38,077 nt of DNA from JAUSIF01 sp036556265. Lineage in GTDB: Bacteria; Pseudomonadota; Alphaproteobacteria; Rhizobiales; Xanthobacteraceae. The notes under the pieces are model-generated. The model ran no database searches and was not told the DNA's origin. It saw nothing but the letters and a program-made list of their open reading frames with translations. The stretch spans positions 1 to 38,077 of the forward strand of contig DATBJU010000084.1 in NCBI GenBank assembly GCA_036556265.1, given 5' to 3'. The position numbers and the translations under genes are program-made. Below are positions 1 through 8,758 of this stretch, piece by piece (the first letter of the stretch is position 1; each line of letters opens with the position of its first letter).

Positions 1-120
1 CGGATTCGTCGTCCCCCGCACGTCTTCTAGCGTGGATTCGGGCCATTCGTCGATCAGGCTAAAGTCGCGAAACGCGTTCGCAATCGGCTCGGCACGGGGC
101 TTTTGTCGATGCCCGATCAA
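1..120 (-). CDS. possible 5' end of an unidentified gene running off the left edge
   Basis: On the minus strand a frame is open from an in-frame stop near 165 to the left edge. Its only plausible start is a TTG at 120-118, giving 40 residues with an acidic, protein-like end (AEPIANAFRDFSLIDEWPES). I see no good ribosome binding site and do not recognise the product. It would follow the TRAP permease on the same strand after about 100 nt. It could equally be chance in GC-rich DNA. The rest of 121-223 shows nothing I can name. Confidence 0.22.
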   Translation of the reverse strand, partial: MIGHRQKPRAEPIANAFRDFSLIDEWPESTLEDVRGTTNP

Positions 121-223
121 AGATTTGCGACTGGGGTAAGAATTCCGCGCACCGTGACTTCATTGCGGCCGAAACACGCCGTCGTCGCGAAATATTCTGT
201 TGCCCTGCAAAAGAAGCGGGAAC

Positions 224-2176
224 TCAGGAACCGGCCGTTGCCGCTGCCGTCTGCCGCCGGCGCAGGACAAATTCGTAGCCGATGAGCAGCGCCCCGATAA
301 TAGCGCCTGCGACGTCGGTGCCGGCGGCCCACCACGCGATCTGGTCGGGGATCATCAGGCAGATGCCGGAAATGAAGAACGCCGGACGCAGCCATAGCGG
401 CAGCGGCCTGAACAGATAGCCGACCATTCCGACCGAGATGAGCCACACTCCCGCGATCGCCGAGGCGATCGCGATCGCCGTCTCGCTCGCCGACGGACTT
501 TCGAGGATCAGAAGGGCCGGCGAGAACATGAACAGGAACGGCACAATGTAGGCGGTCCAGCCGAAGCGCATGGCGATGAAGCAGGTTCGCAGCGGGTCTG
601 CGCCCGCGAGGCTTGCCGCGAAGTAAGCGCCGATTGCAACCGGTGGGGTCACCATCGACATCATGCCGAGATAGAGAATGAACATGTGCGAGGAGAGCTT
701 CGAGAATCCGAGCTCGACGAGCGACGGTGCGACGAGGACGGCGAGCAGCACGTAGACACCGATCGTCGGCATGCCCATGCCCAACACAATGCAGAGCAGC
801 GCTGCGATAACGAGCAGCAACACAAGATTGCTGCCACCGAGTTTCACGAGCAGCAATGTGAGCGCAAAGCTCAGCCCTGTCGCTTGCAGAATGCCGGTGA
901 TGAATCCGGCCGCCGCCGCGATCATCAGGATGTCAAGACTGGCGATCCCGGTCTGCACGAGCGCGTCCCAGAGCGCGCTCAGGCTCATCCGTCTCCGTTG
1001 GTAGCCGATGAAGAGGCCGATCGCAGCCACGACGAGTGAAGCGATCAGCGCCGCGAATTCGGCTTCGCGGTTGGCCCAGAACAGCAGGTAGATGAGCACG
1101 GCAAACGGGACGGCGAAGATGAGACCCGACCTGAGAACCGGCCAGAGCGGCGGAATTTCCGATTCCGGTACGCGCTTGATACCCATCTTGCCGGCTTCGA
1201 GATCGGCCTGGATGAACAGCGCAACGTAGTAGAGGATCGAGGGCACGAGTGCGGCGATGACGATGTCGCTGTACGGACGTTCAAGGAAATCCGCCATCAC
1301 GAACGCGACCGCTCCCATTACGGGCGGCATGAGCTGGCCGCCATTCGACGCGGTCGCCTCGACCGCACCCGCTTGCGCCGGCGAGAAGCCCGTCCGCTTC
1401 ATCAGCGGGATCGTGATCACCCCGGTAGCGAGAATGTTGGACACCACAACGCCGGAGATCGTGCCGAACAGGCTCGAGGCAACGACCGAAATCTTCGCCG
1501 CGCCGCCGCGGAAACGGCCCATGAGGCCGAGCGAAAGATCGTTGAAGAATCCGGCGCCGCCTGAAGAATGCAGCAACTGGCCGAAGAACAGGAACGGTAT
1601 GACGACAGTGACGCCGACCAGCATGATGAGGCCGAACAAGCCGCTGGTGTCGATCCCGAGATAGACCATCATCCGGTCGAGCTGTACTTCCCGGGTCTGC
1701 AACGCGCCCGGCACTCTGTGGCCGACCAGCGCGTAGGCCATGAAGAACACGAGGATGATGGCGAGCGGGGATCCGACCGTGCGCCGCAGCCCCTCAAGCG
1801 TAAGTACGAAGAAGATCGAAGCCGTGATCAGGCCTTTGAGCGGTGCCTCAAACAGTCGTGACGAGAGATCCGCGAAATCAAAAGCGACGTACCAGCCGGT
1901 AGCGAAGCCCACGAGCGCCAACACAGCGTCGTACCAGGGCAGCGCACCGCGTCGCGCCCCCTTATTTGCAGGGTAGTGCAAGAAAACCAATGCGAGCGCG
2001 GTGCCAAAAGTAGCTGCGAGGAATTGCTCGGGGATGAAGAGAATCCCAATTCGCCGGTAGAGATCGGCGGCCCAGAACAGGGACCCGAGCGCAATCGCGA
2101 CCGCGAGGATCGGTCGCAGGATGCGCACTGCCGGTGAGACCGGCAGTGCGCTGTTCTCGTCATGCGTGGCCGTCAA
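224..2176 (-). CDS. TAXI-type TRAP transporter, fused DctQ-DctM permease (system 1)
   Basis: This is an integral membrane protein of 650 residues. A DctQ-like set of about four helices (roughly residues 15-140) precedes the DctM-like domain of about twelve helices, the usual arrangement in TAXI-TRAP systems. The motif GQLMPPVMGAVAFVMADFL and the late GMGMPTIGVYVLLAVL segment are typical of the family. The protein would import an unidentified solute, generally an organic acid, driven by a sodium or proton gradient and fed by the binding protein encoded just upstream (gap 30 nt). The start is TTG at 2176. A perfect 13-bp hairpin lies over codons 9-18, so the true start might be a little further in. 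Family assignment is firm; the substrate is unknown. Confidence 0.93.
   Translation of the reverse strand: MTATHDENSALPVSPAVRILRPILAVAIALGSLFWAADLYRRIGILFIPEQFLAATFGTALALVFLHYPANKGARRGALPWYDAVLALVGFATGWYVAFDFADLSSRLFEAPLKGLITASIFFVLTLEGLRRTVGSPLAIILVFFMAYALVGHRVPGALQTREVQLDRMMVYLGIDTSGLFGLIMLVGVTVVIPFLFFGQLLHSSGGAGFFNDLSLGLMGRFRGGAAKISVVASSLFGTISGVVVSNILATGVITIPLMKRTGFSPAQAGAVEATASNGGQLMPPVMGAVAFVMADFLERPYSDIVIAALVPSILYYVALFIQADLEAGKMGIKRVPESEIPPLWPVLRSGLIFAVPFAVLIYLLFWANREAEFAALIASLVVAAIGLFIGYQRRRMSLSALWDALVQTGIASLDILMIAAAAGFITGILQATGLSFALTLLLVKLGGSNLVLLLVIAALLCIVLGMGMPTIGVYVLLAVLVAPSLVELGFSKLSSHMFILYLGMMSMVTPPVAIGAYFAASLAGADPLRTCFIAMRFGWTAYIVPFLFMFSPALLILESPSASETAIAIASAIAGVWLISVGMVGYLFRPLPLWLRPAFFISGICLMIPDQIAWWAAGTDVAGAIIGALLIGYEFVLRRRQTAAATAGS
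2123..2151 (-). terminator. GC hairpin after TAXI binding protein 1, inside the annotated permease start
   Basis: A perfect 13-bp stem (2123-2135 with 2139-2151) closes on a 3-base loop, 55 nt beyond the binding-protein stop. There is no T-run, so it is more likely an mRNA 3'-end stabiliser or attenuator than a full intrinsic terminator. It overlaps the first codons of the permease as annotated. Confidence 0.6.
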
Positions 2177-2206
2177 GGATCCAGCCCATTCCGATCAGCC
2201 GCGCGC

Positions 2207-3190
2207 CTAGTTTCCTTTCCAGATCCCCTGTTCCTTGTAGAACTTGATCGCAGCGGGATGATACTGGAGCCGGTTGTGTTGCACCGCCATGCCCTCCGGT
2301 GTGAAGCCGTTGAACGAGGGATGTCCGGCGACGAGCGCCGCCTTGTTGGCGTGCGCGGTTTTCACCACTTTGTAGACGAGGTCGTCCTTCGCGTCCTTGT
2401 TCGTCAGCACGAGGATGTAATACTGCATCAGCTTCGTGGGCCCAATTACGCCGGCTAGGTTCGGCGCCGGGTTCTGCATCGCGACGTGATACTCCTGACG
2501 CACGGCCCGCATGCCTTCGAGGCCTTTCGGCGAATCGTCCATATTCAGGAATCGAACGCCGCCGTCGATCGAGGCGTGCGCTTCAGCGACTTTCGGCCCG
2601 CCCACGGCGAACATGAACGCGTCGGACTTGCCGGCCTTGAAGTCGTCGGCCGCGCGCAACAGGTCGGTTGTGGGGACCGGATCGACGTCTTTGAGGCTCA
2701 GCCCGGCATTGCCAAGCAGGCCATTCCACAACGCGATTCCCTGCCGAAAGGCGGTCCATTCGGTACCGATGCGCTTACCCTTCAGATCGGCGACGGTCTT
2801 GATGTCCGAATTGTTGCGCACGATGATTCCAACGCGGAACGGAAACACCGTGAAGGCAATGCGCAGGTCTTTCATCGCCTTGCCCTGATACTCGTTCGTG
2901 CCGTTGAATGCGTCGCCCGCTTCTTCGTTGCTCGTATAGGCGAATTCCGACTGCTTGTTCTGGGCGGCGCCAATAATGGCGGCAGGCGAATTGAAGGTGA
3001 TCAGCCGCATCTGCAGGTCGGAGTTCTCCTGCACCGCCTTGGCGATCGCGGCGGCCTGCACGTTGTTGATGGCGCCGGGCGGCAGCGTCGAGATGGCGAC
3101 GGTCTGCGCCCCGACTTGGCCCACACCGAGCGTGGTCAGCATCGCGGCTGTGATGACGCCGAACACGCGTCCGAGCGTTCGATTGATCAT
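2207..3190 (-). CDS. TAXI family TRAP transporter solute-binding protein (system 1)
   Basis: This is a periplasmic solute receptor of 327 residues. A Sec signal peptide covers about residues 1-28 and ends in GQVGAQ. The mature part has the TAXI fold: an early LPPGAINN segment, a DLKGKRIGTEW stretch in the hinge region, and a C-terminal HPAAIKFYKEQGIWKGN typical of the family. The ATG at 3190 is preceded by TGGGAGG with good spacing. The gene leads the operon with the fused permease and is divergent from the SDR at 3456. It delivers the ligand to that permease. The ligand is not predictable. Confidence 0.93.
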   Translation of the reverse strand: MINRTLGRVFGVITAAMLTTLGVGQVGAQTVAISTLPPGAINNVQAAAIAKAVQENSDLQMRLITFNSPAAIIGAAQNKQSEFAYTSNEEAGDAFNGTNEYQGKAMKDLRIAFTVFPFRVGIIVRNNSDIKTVADLKGKRIGTEWTAFRQGIALWNGLLGNAGLSLKDVDPVPTTDLLRAADDFKAGKSDAFMFAVGGPKVAEAHASIDGGVRFLNMDDSPKGLEGMRAVRQEYHVAMQNPAPNLAGVIGPTKLMQYYILVLTNKDAKDDLVYKVVKTAHANKAALVAGHPSFNGFTPEGMAVQHNRLQYHPAAIKFYKEQGIWKGN

Positions 3191-3455
3191 GGCGTATTAC
3201 CTCCCAATGACATTTTCGGGACTTGTTGTTGCTTTCGGCATCCCGAGGTTTTGCGGCATCGTAATTTATCGCTGCGCACGGGCCAAGGACCCGTTCGAGG
3301 CATCCCTGCACCCAACTCGCAATCAATCCTTTCGCATTTGCGCAATTCGGTAGCGATTGGAGCCGATTGCGACACAGGTGGCGCCTTGCCAGGCGACAGC
3401 AAGCGGCTACAAACGTACAACGGAAAATCGAAATGATCCCGCCGGGATCCGCAAC
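3191..3455. promoter_or_regulatory. divergent intergenic region between TAXI system 1 and the SDR
   Basis: These 265 nt separate two divergent genes and must carry promoters for both, but I see no convincing -35/-10 pair. A perfect inverted repeat, GATCCC-gcc-GGGATC (3435-3449), ends six bases before the GTG start of the SDR. It could be an operator or a small hairpin over the initiation region. Confidence 0.35.
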
Positions 3456-4253
3456 GTGAAGCAAACCGAACTTTTCGACATAAGGGGCCACGTCGCGTTT
3501 GTGACCGGCGCCGCGAGTGGCCTCGGCCTCGCCTATGCGGAGGTGATGGCCGAGAACGGCGCCAAGGTCGTGCTCGTTGATGTCGATTCCGCCGGCGTTC
3601 AGAAGGAGGCGGCGCGTCTCCGATCGCTGGGGTGCAACGTCGAGACGGCCGTTCTTGACGTCGCCGATGGTACTGCGTTGCAGGCGGCGATCGACCGAAC
3701 GGCTGAAGGTCACGGGCGCCTCGACGCAGTTTTTGCCAATGTCGGGATCAGTTCAGGGCCCGGCTTTGCCGTTGCCGAAAGCGGTCAGCTCGAGCGGATC
3801 GATCCCAAACTGTTTCAACGCGTCCTCGACATCAATCTTACAGCGACCATGCAGACGATGAAGTTCGCGGCGCCCCACATGAAGCGCCGACGCTCCGGAA
3901 GCATCGTCGCTACGACTTCGATCGCGGGCCTCAAGTCCGAGCCGCTCGTCGGTTACGCTTACACCGCGACCAAGGCTGCGGTCGGAAACCTGGTGCGCCA
4001 TGCCGCGGTCGAACTCGCGCCGCATAACGTCCGCGTCAATGCGATCGCGCCGGGCCCGTTCATCACCAACATCCGCGACGGCGTGATGCACCGCGACCCG
4101 AAGGTGGTCGAGCAATTCGCTGCAATGGTCCCGCTCGGCCGCGTGGCGAAGACAGACGAGATCAAGGGGCTCGCCCTGCTCCTGGCCTCGCCTGCAGGAA
4201 GCTTCATCACCGGTGCCGTGATCCCGATCGACGGTGGCGCTACCGCGAAATAG
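3456..4253 (+). CDS. SDR family NAD(P)-dependent oxidoreductase
   Basis: This is a cytosolic classical short-chain dehydrogenase of 265 residues. The cofactor motif VTGAASGLGLA is near the N-terminus, with ANVGIS, the catalytic serine in ATTSIAG, and the YTATK active-site pair following. The protein ends in the common PIDGGA tail. I chose the GTG at 3456 because it puts the Rossmann motif about a dozen residues in, as is usual. An in-frame TTG at 3357 would add an unlikely 33 residues. SDRs of this type interconvert alcohols and ketones with NAD(P). The gene is convergent with TAXI permease 2 (20 nt between stops) and divergent from TAXI system 1, so it may act on that system's solute. The substrate is unknown. 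Confidence 0.88.
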   Translation: MKQTELFDIRGHVAFVTGAASGLGLAYAEVMAENGAKVVLVDVDSAGVQKEAARLRSLGCNVETAVLDVADGTALQAAIDRTAEGHGRLDAVFANVGISSGPGFAVAESGQLERIDPKLFQRVLDINLTATMQTMKFAAPHMKRRRSGSIVATTSIAGLKSEPLVGYAYTATKAAVGNLVRHAAVELAPHNVRVNAIAPGPFITNIRDGVMHRDPKVVEQFAAMVPLGRVAKTDEIKGLALLLASPAGSFITGAVIPIDGGATAK

Positions 4254-4273
4254 CCGGATGCGTCGAAGCTTCG

Positions 4274-6214
4274 TCAGGCGAGTGATTCCGCCGCCTCGTG
4301 TCGGCGGCGAAGAAGCCAATAGGCTGCGAGTCCGATCACCGGAATGCCGGCAAGAATTGCGACCTGCTCGTTCGGGTGCAGGAGCACGACTAGCGAAAGA
4401 CCCGCGAGCAGAAGCCTGGCCGCGACGTCGAGCGTGCGCCGATCGCTGAACCTCGCTTGTATGCTGAACGTAACTCCGGCCGTCGCCACAAAAATGAGCA
4501 CCATCGCGCCAAGCTGAGCCAATCCGGGCTCGATCACCAGCTCGGGCCGCGCGAATACGCCGGCCATCAGCATGAACAGTGACACACACAGTTGGATCGC
4601 GCGCATGAGGGTGGCGTTGAACGATGCGTCGGCGATCTTGGCGGTGACGGCCGCCACCACCGAGGTCGGCGGCGTCAATTCTCCGAAGACACCAACGAAG
4701 AACGCAAAGAAGTGCACGACCCAAGGATTGACCCCGTACTTGATCATGGGGGGCGCAATCACGAGCGCGGTGAGAATGTAGGTCGGCGCGGGCGGCAGTC
4801 CGGTGCCGAGCAGCGCGCCGAACACGAAAGCAACGAGCACCATGGCCGCGAGATTTACGCCCGCGGCCTCAATCAGCAGCACGCCGATCTTTGTCGGAAT
4901 GCCGGTTATCACGAGGGCGCCGGTCATGATCGAGAGCGTGGCGAGCAGCAGCGTGAGGTCGCCGGTCATCGATGCGAAGTAGTCGACGAGCCGGCCAAGC
5001 GGTCGAAGCAAAGCGCGCAGGTCGGGTCTTCCTTCCCTCCACCACCTCCACAGGACCGAGAAAACGAACAGCGCGGGCGCAACGGTCAGGAATATCTGAA
5101 GGGCCGCGATCATCGGCGCCTCGCCGCCGCTGCCCATCAGATAGATGAGCCCGAGGACTACTGTCGCGAACGCGAGCAGATTGACGCCGTCGGACCAGTT
5201 CAGCGCCACGTTCGCAAATATGCCCTTGCCCCCGATGCGGTAGCGAATCGAGAGCAGATAGACCGCGAGCGAGACCGATGCGTAGTAGAGAATGGCGGGC
5301 GCGTACCCGCGCGCCACGACGTCGAAGTAGCCGACGCCCAGAAAATCCGCCATCAGGAACGCAGAGATCCCCATAACCGGCGGCATGAGCTGACCGCCGA
5401 GTGAAGATGCTGTCTCGATCGCGGCGGCGTTCGGGCGCGGCATGCCCGCAGCGATCATGGCTGGAATGGTGACGGAGCCGATGGTTGCCGCGTTCGCCGC
5501 GCCGCTGCCGCTCACCGTGCCCACCGCGCACGAACCCAGAACGGCGGCCTGCGGAAGAGCGTGTTGAGATCGTGTCGCGACGCGTTCGGCCCCGCGGAGT
5601 ATCGAGTCCACGGCGCCGAACGCGCGCAATGCGCTGAGCACCAGCAGAAACGAGCCGATTATGGTCAGCGCCAGTTGCGGCAGGTTCGAATAGATTCCGG
5701 TCGATGTCTCCAGACTCGTGGCGGTGACCACGCGAAGCCAGCTCAAGCCCGGGTGCGAAAACATTCCGGGAACGAACCGGCCGTACACGGCATAGAGAAT
5801 GAGTGCGATATTGACGGCAAAAAGTATGAAGTGACGCTTGCGGGTGTATTCCATGATGAGCAGCACCATGATGCCGCCCATCACCAGATCCTCGGTACTC
5901 CAGAAACCCGCGCGCACTGTTCGGATTTCATAGAATTCGGTCACGACGTAGATGCCGGAAACGGTGGCAAGCGCGACATAGATGCCGCCGATGATGTGGT
6001 TCGAACGCCAGCTTAGGCGCGGGTAGAAATCGCCTTTGCGCAGCCCGTCGAGCACGAACAGAACGAAAGTGACCGGCACCAACGCCACCGCGAGCACGGT
6101 CGGCCCGCCGACACCGCTGACGTAATAGTTGAGCAGATAGAGAAAGAAAAAGACGGCGACGAGATAGTAGAGCGTGCTGACGACCGCACGAAGCTTTGGG
6201 GGGGCAGACGACAT
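4274..6214 (-). CDS. TAXI-type TRAP transporter, fused DctQ-DctM permease (system 2)
   Basis: This is a polytopic membrane protein of about 646 residues with the fused small and large TRAP subunits. GGQLMPPVMGISAFLMADFLG and GTGLPPAPTYILTALVIAP are the characteristic DctM re-entrant-loop regions. It follows TAXI binding protein 2 on the same strand and forms an importer with it. The start is uncertain. The ATG at 6214 opens on a sensible N-terminus (MSSAPPKLRAVV) but has a poor SD. A GTG at 6262 has AAGGAG upstream, but both that SD and the GTG lie inside an 11-bp hairpin and the added residues are proline-rich and unlike the family, so I prefer 6214. The transported compound is unknown. Confidence 0.92.
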   Translation of the reverse strand: MSSAPPKLRAVVSTLYYLVAVFFFLYLLNYYVSGVGGPTVLAVALVPVTFVLFVLDGLRKGDFYPRLSWRSNHIIGGIYVALATVSGIYVVTEFYEIRTVRAGFWSTEDLVMGGIMVLLIMEYTRKRHFILFAVNIALILYAVYGRFVPGMFSHPGLSWLRVVTATSLETSTGIYSNLPQLALTIIGSFLLVLSALRAFGAVDSILRGAERVATRSQHALPQAAVLGSCAVGTVSGSGAANAATIGSVTIPAMIAAGMPRPNAAAIETASSLGGQLMPPVMGISAFLMADFLGVGYFDVVARGYAPAILYYASVSLAVYLLSIRYRIGGKGIFANVALNWSDGVNLLAFATVVLGLIYLMGSGGEAPMIAALQIFLTVAPALFVFSVLWRWWREGRPDLRALLRPLGRLVDYFASMTGDLTLLLATLSIMTGALVITGIPTKIGVLLIEAAGVNLAAMVLVAFVFGALLGTGLPPAPTYILTALVIAPPMIKYGVNPWVVHFFAFFVGVFGELTPPTSVVAAVTAKIADASFNATLMRAIQLCVSLFMLMAGVFARPELVIEPGLAQLGAMVLIFVATAGVTFSIQARFSDRRTLDVAARLLLAGLSLVVLLHPNEQVAILAGIPVIGLAAYWLLRRRHEAAESLA

Positions 6215-6249
6215 CGGCGCAGGCCGTGTGGAGGGAACCGGCGGACAGT

Positions 6250-6276
6250 GGAGCGGGCGCACGCGGCGCCCGCTCC
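6250..6276 (-). terminator. GC hairpin between TAXI binding protein 2 and its permease
   Basis: A perfect 11-bp stem (GGAGCGGGCGC with GCGCCCGCTCC) closes on a 5-base loop, 21 nt after the binding-protein stop. No T-run follows. An SD-like AAGGAG lies across its edge on the minus strand, so it may also mask a start at 6262. Confidence 0.62.
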
Positions 6277-6297
6277 TTGATCAATCACACACTTATC

Positions 6298-7332
6298 TTA
6301 GCTCGATTTCCGGGCGATGCGGTTGTCCCATTTGGAATCCCACACGCCTTTCTCGCGCATGTACTTGGCGAGGCCCGGATGGATCGGCACGAACTCAACT
6401 GATGAGGCGACGCCGCGACGCTGCATCTCGGCCATGCCGGCCTTGATCTGCCCGTAGGCATTGTCGGCCTTGGCCAACTCGTCCAGATTTGCCTCGATGA
6501 TCTTCAGCATCCGGTAAACGTCGTTCTCCGAGATTTCGAGGCCGACGTGGAATCCGTAGTAGAAGGGGAGCAGCGTCACCTTGGGGACGTGTACGTCGCG
6601 TTTGAAGACTTTCGGATCCAATTCAATGGTGCTGAATCCTGCCTTCTTCAGGATCGCCAGTTCTTCCGCGCTCGGGTTGAGTGCGGCCCAGTCGGCCGAG
6701 AGCGAGGCTTCGGTGAGCCACGGCGGCGTGCCGGACTCGGCATTGGTGTAGATGGTCATGCCGACCACGCGTCCCGAGTTGAGCACCGACCCAACGGCGG
6801 CGAGGTCGAGCTCAATATAATTGTGCTTGATACCAAGTGCGGCGAGCGCACGTTCGGCTTGGGCGCGGGTATCCCAGGGCAGCGGCCCGGTGAAAACCTG
6901 CTTGCCGCTCAGATCACGCCACTGTTTGATGTTTCCCGCTTCCTTGGCGCTAATGCCGAGGCCTACTTCCAGCGTGAACGCCCAGAACGACTGCACCGGT
7001 TGCCGTTTGATCTGCGCCTTAAAGCCCTTGAAGCGCGCTGTGTCGTTGGCGAGCTCGTAAAAGGCGACGTCGGCACCGTAGTAGCCGAGGAACTGCTGTC
7101 CCGTGGCATACCCCTTGACCGTGATGATGGCGCCAGGCGTGGGCAATACCGTGATCTGGTAGTCCTTCATCTCGCGGTTCAACACCGTCGCCAGCGTGAC
7201 CAAGGCCTTATGGCCGGCGGAGCCGACCGCCGAGGTTCCCCACGGGATATCGGTGACCTGTTGGGCCGTGGCCGCCGTCGCGAGCGACATGACGGCGCCG
7301 ATGACCAATGCGGAAAGTGACTTCCTGAGCAT
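6298..7332 (-). CDS. TAXI family TRAP transporter solute-binding protein (system 2)
   Basis: This is a periplasmic receptor of 344 residues. The start is the ATG at 7332, with GGGAGGAAAACG just upstream; an earlier in-frame start would add about 35 arginine-rich residues. The signal peptide is about residues 1-23, ending in TAATA. The mature domain carries TAXI features: a PWGTSAVGSAGHK segment early, then LPTPGAIITVKGYATGQ, and a C-terminal HPGLAKYMREKGVWDSKWD. It is the first gene of a two-gene operon with the fused permease. It differs clearly from binding proteins 1 and 3, so a different ligand is likely. Confidence 0.92.
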   Translation of the reverse strand: MLRKSLSALVIGAVMSLATAATAQQVTDIPWGTSAVGSAGHKALVTLATVLNREMKDYQITVLPTPGAIITVKGYATGQQFLGYYGADVAFYELANDTARFKGFKAQIKRQPVQSFWAFTLEVGLGISAKEAGNIKQWRDLSGKQVFTGPLPWDTRAQAERALAALGIKHNYIELDLAAVGSVLNSGRVVGMTIYTNAESGTPPWLTEASLSADWAALNPSAEELAILKKAGFSTIELDPKVFKRDVHVPKVTLLPFYYGFHVGLEISENDVYRMLKIIEANLDELAKADNAYGQIKAGMAEMQRRGVASSVEFVPIHPGLAKYMREKGVWDSKWDNRIARKSS

Positions 7333-7494
7333 CGTTTTCCTCCCTGCTGTGCGAGCGCACGCGCGAACTGCCTTCCGGACCGAATTGTTCTTTCGAGGAC
7401 GAGTTCGAACTGTGTGGCCGGCTTGGCTGCGGGGCAATAGTAGGCGCCAATCCGCGCAGGTAAACCGCTATTCGACTCGCCCCCCGAAACAACG

Positions 7495-7525
7495 AGAAGC
7501 CCGGCACTTTCGACACCGGGCTTCT
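7495..7525 (-). terminator. hairpin terminator after the ABC binding-protein gene
   Basis: A perfect 10-bp stem, AGAAGCCCGG with CCGGGCTTCT, closes on an 11-base loop, 22 nt beyond the stop of the ABC substrate-binding gene. Downstream on the minus strand the sequence is only weakly T-rich (GTTGTTTC). It is a plausible intrinsic terminator for this monocistronic gene. Confidence 0.65.
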
Positions 7526-7547
7526 ACCAGGCCTCGCCTCGATCGCC

Positions 7548-8558
7548 TTATTTCACGAACTCGTCCGTGTAGAGACCGTCAAAGCTCTTGAGCGCGTCCT
7601 TCGGGTCCAGGAGCTTGGCTTCGAGATTGATCTTCTGCGAATTTTCGAGTTGCGGCACGGTCACGCGGATGTCCTTGGCGTGCGCCCGCAGCGTGCCCTG
7701 CCAGGCCGCCTTGAGCAGTTCCGGATCCATCTTTGCGAAACGCTTCTTGAGCACTTCCTCGAACACTTTGTCCGGCTGCTCCTGCACCATCTTGCCGGCA
7801 GCCTTGAATGCCCGTGCCATCCGCGCGCACATCTCGCGGTTCTTTTGGCAGGTTTCCGGCACCGTATAGACGAGACCATAGGCAAAGGGGACCAACTCCG
7901 GCGCATCGGTCACCGAACTTGCAAGCATGATCGCCGAGCCCTTCAGCACCGCCTGGGTCGTGAATGGCATCGACGTCGCGTATCCGTCGATCGACTTGTT
8001 CTCGAGCGCGGGCAGCATGGCCGGTGGATCCATCGGCGCGATGCGCACGTCGTTCTCCACGTCGAGCCCGCCCTTGGCGACCACGTAACGTTCCCACGCG
8101 TGAATGATGCTGCCGACACCCTGAATGCCGATCGTCAATCCCTTAAGGCGCTTCGCGCGCTCCGGAATGGACATCTTCTCGGTGATGCCGACCTTCTCGG
8201 CGACGTCCTTGCGCAGGACGAGCTCCACCATCGGCCGCTCGATCATGTTCGCCACGGCATAGAACCGTTGGCCCTGCGACGCAGCGCGCAGGTAGACCGG
8301 GCCGGTTCCGAAGGTGAAGTGGGCGCTGCCGGCGAGTACAGCGTTCGGTGCGGCGACGCCGACGAGGTTGCGCGTCGTGACGTTGAGGCCTTCCTTCTTG
8401 TAGAAGCCCATGTCCTCGGCAACGAATGCGGTGGTGAAGGTCAACGTCTGCGCCGGAAGCGCCATGATGACGTCGATCTGCTGGCTCTTGCCGACGGTGG
8501 GGCTAAGCCCGACGGCAATGCCAACCGCCGCGGCGAGCGTGTACGGCCATTTGAACAT
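7548..8558 (-). CDS. ABC transporter substrate-binding protein, NMT1/SsuA-like
   Basis: This is a periplasmic binding protein of 336 residues. A signal peptide spans about residues 1-26. The mature part begins with the NMT1/THI5-like pattern: a short beta strand, then FVAEDMGFYKKEGLNVT and a glycine/alanine-rich GVAAPNAVLAGSAHFTFGTG. This clan binds pyrimidine, sulfonate, nitrate or aromatic ligands. The start is the ATG at 8558, preceded by GGGAGGACGA; an upstream in-frame extension has no SD. Unusually, the gene is divergent from the permease-ATPase-permease operon it presumably serves, with 200 nt between them. The ligand is unknown; sulfonates, thiamine precursors and aromatic acids are all possible. 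Confidence 0.9.
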   Translation of the reverse strand: MFKWPYTLAAAVGIAVGLSPTVGKSQQIDVIMALPAQTLTFTTAFVAEDMGFYKKEGLNVTTRNLVGVAAPNAVLAGSAHFTFGTGPVYLRAASQGQRFYAVANMIERPMVELVLRKDVAEKVGITEKMSIPERAKRLKGLTIGIQGVGSIIHAWERYVVAKGGLDVENDVRIAPMDPPAMLPALENKSIDGYATSMPFTTQAVLKGSAIMLASSVTDAPELVPFAYGLVYTVPETCQKNREMCARMARAFKAAGKMVQEQPDKVFEEVLKKRFAKMDPELLKAAWQGTLRAHAKDIRVTVPQLENSQKINLEAKLLDPKDALKSFDGLYTDEFVK

Positions 8559-8658
8559 TTCGTCCTCCCGATTTAATCTTTTGTGCTTGAAGGGTTTAAC
8601 AGGTGGCGCCGCAAGCGACAACGAGCGCTCAAGAAAAGGTGTCCTGCTGATTTTAGGA

Positions 8659-8689
8659 GTAGTTACCTGCGAGATTTGCCGGTAGCTAC
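8659..8689. promoter_or_regulatory. imperfect inverted repeat in the divergent ABC promoter region
   Basis: GTAGTTACC (8659-8667) and GGTAGCTAC (8681-8689) form a 9-bp inverted repeat with one mismatch and 13 bases between. The half-site centres are 22 bp apart, about two helical turns. It lies between the divergent binding-protein gene and the permease operon and is a reasonable operator candidate. No regulator gene is adjacent. Confidence 0.4.
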
Positions 8690-8758
8690 ACGCTGACGAT
8701 GCGCTTCGGCGACGCGGACTTGGCGCCGCAGCGGACGGCGGCGCACGTTGGAGAGGAA

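Noticed and set aside
3435..3449. GATCCC-gcc-GGGATC just before the SDR start as a terminator or riboswitch
   Set aside because: The stem is only 6 bp with a 3-base loop and no T-run; kept only as a possible operator within the intergenic entry.
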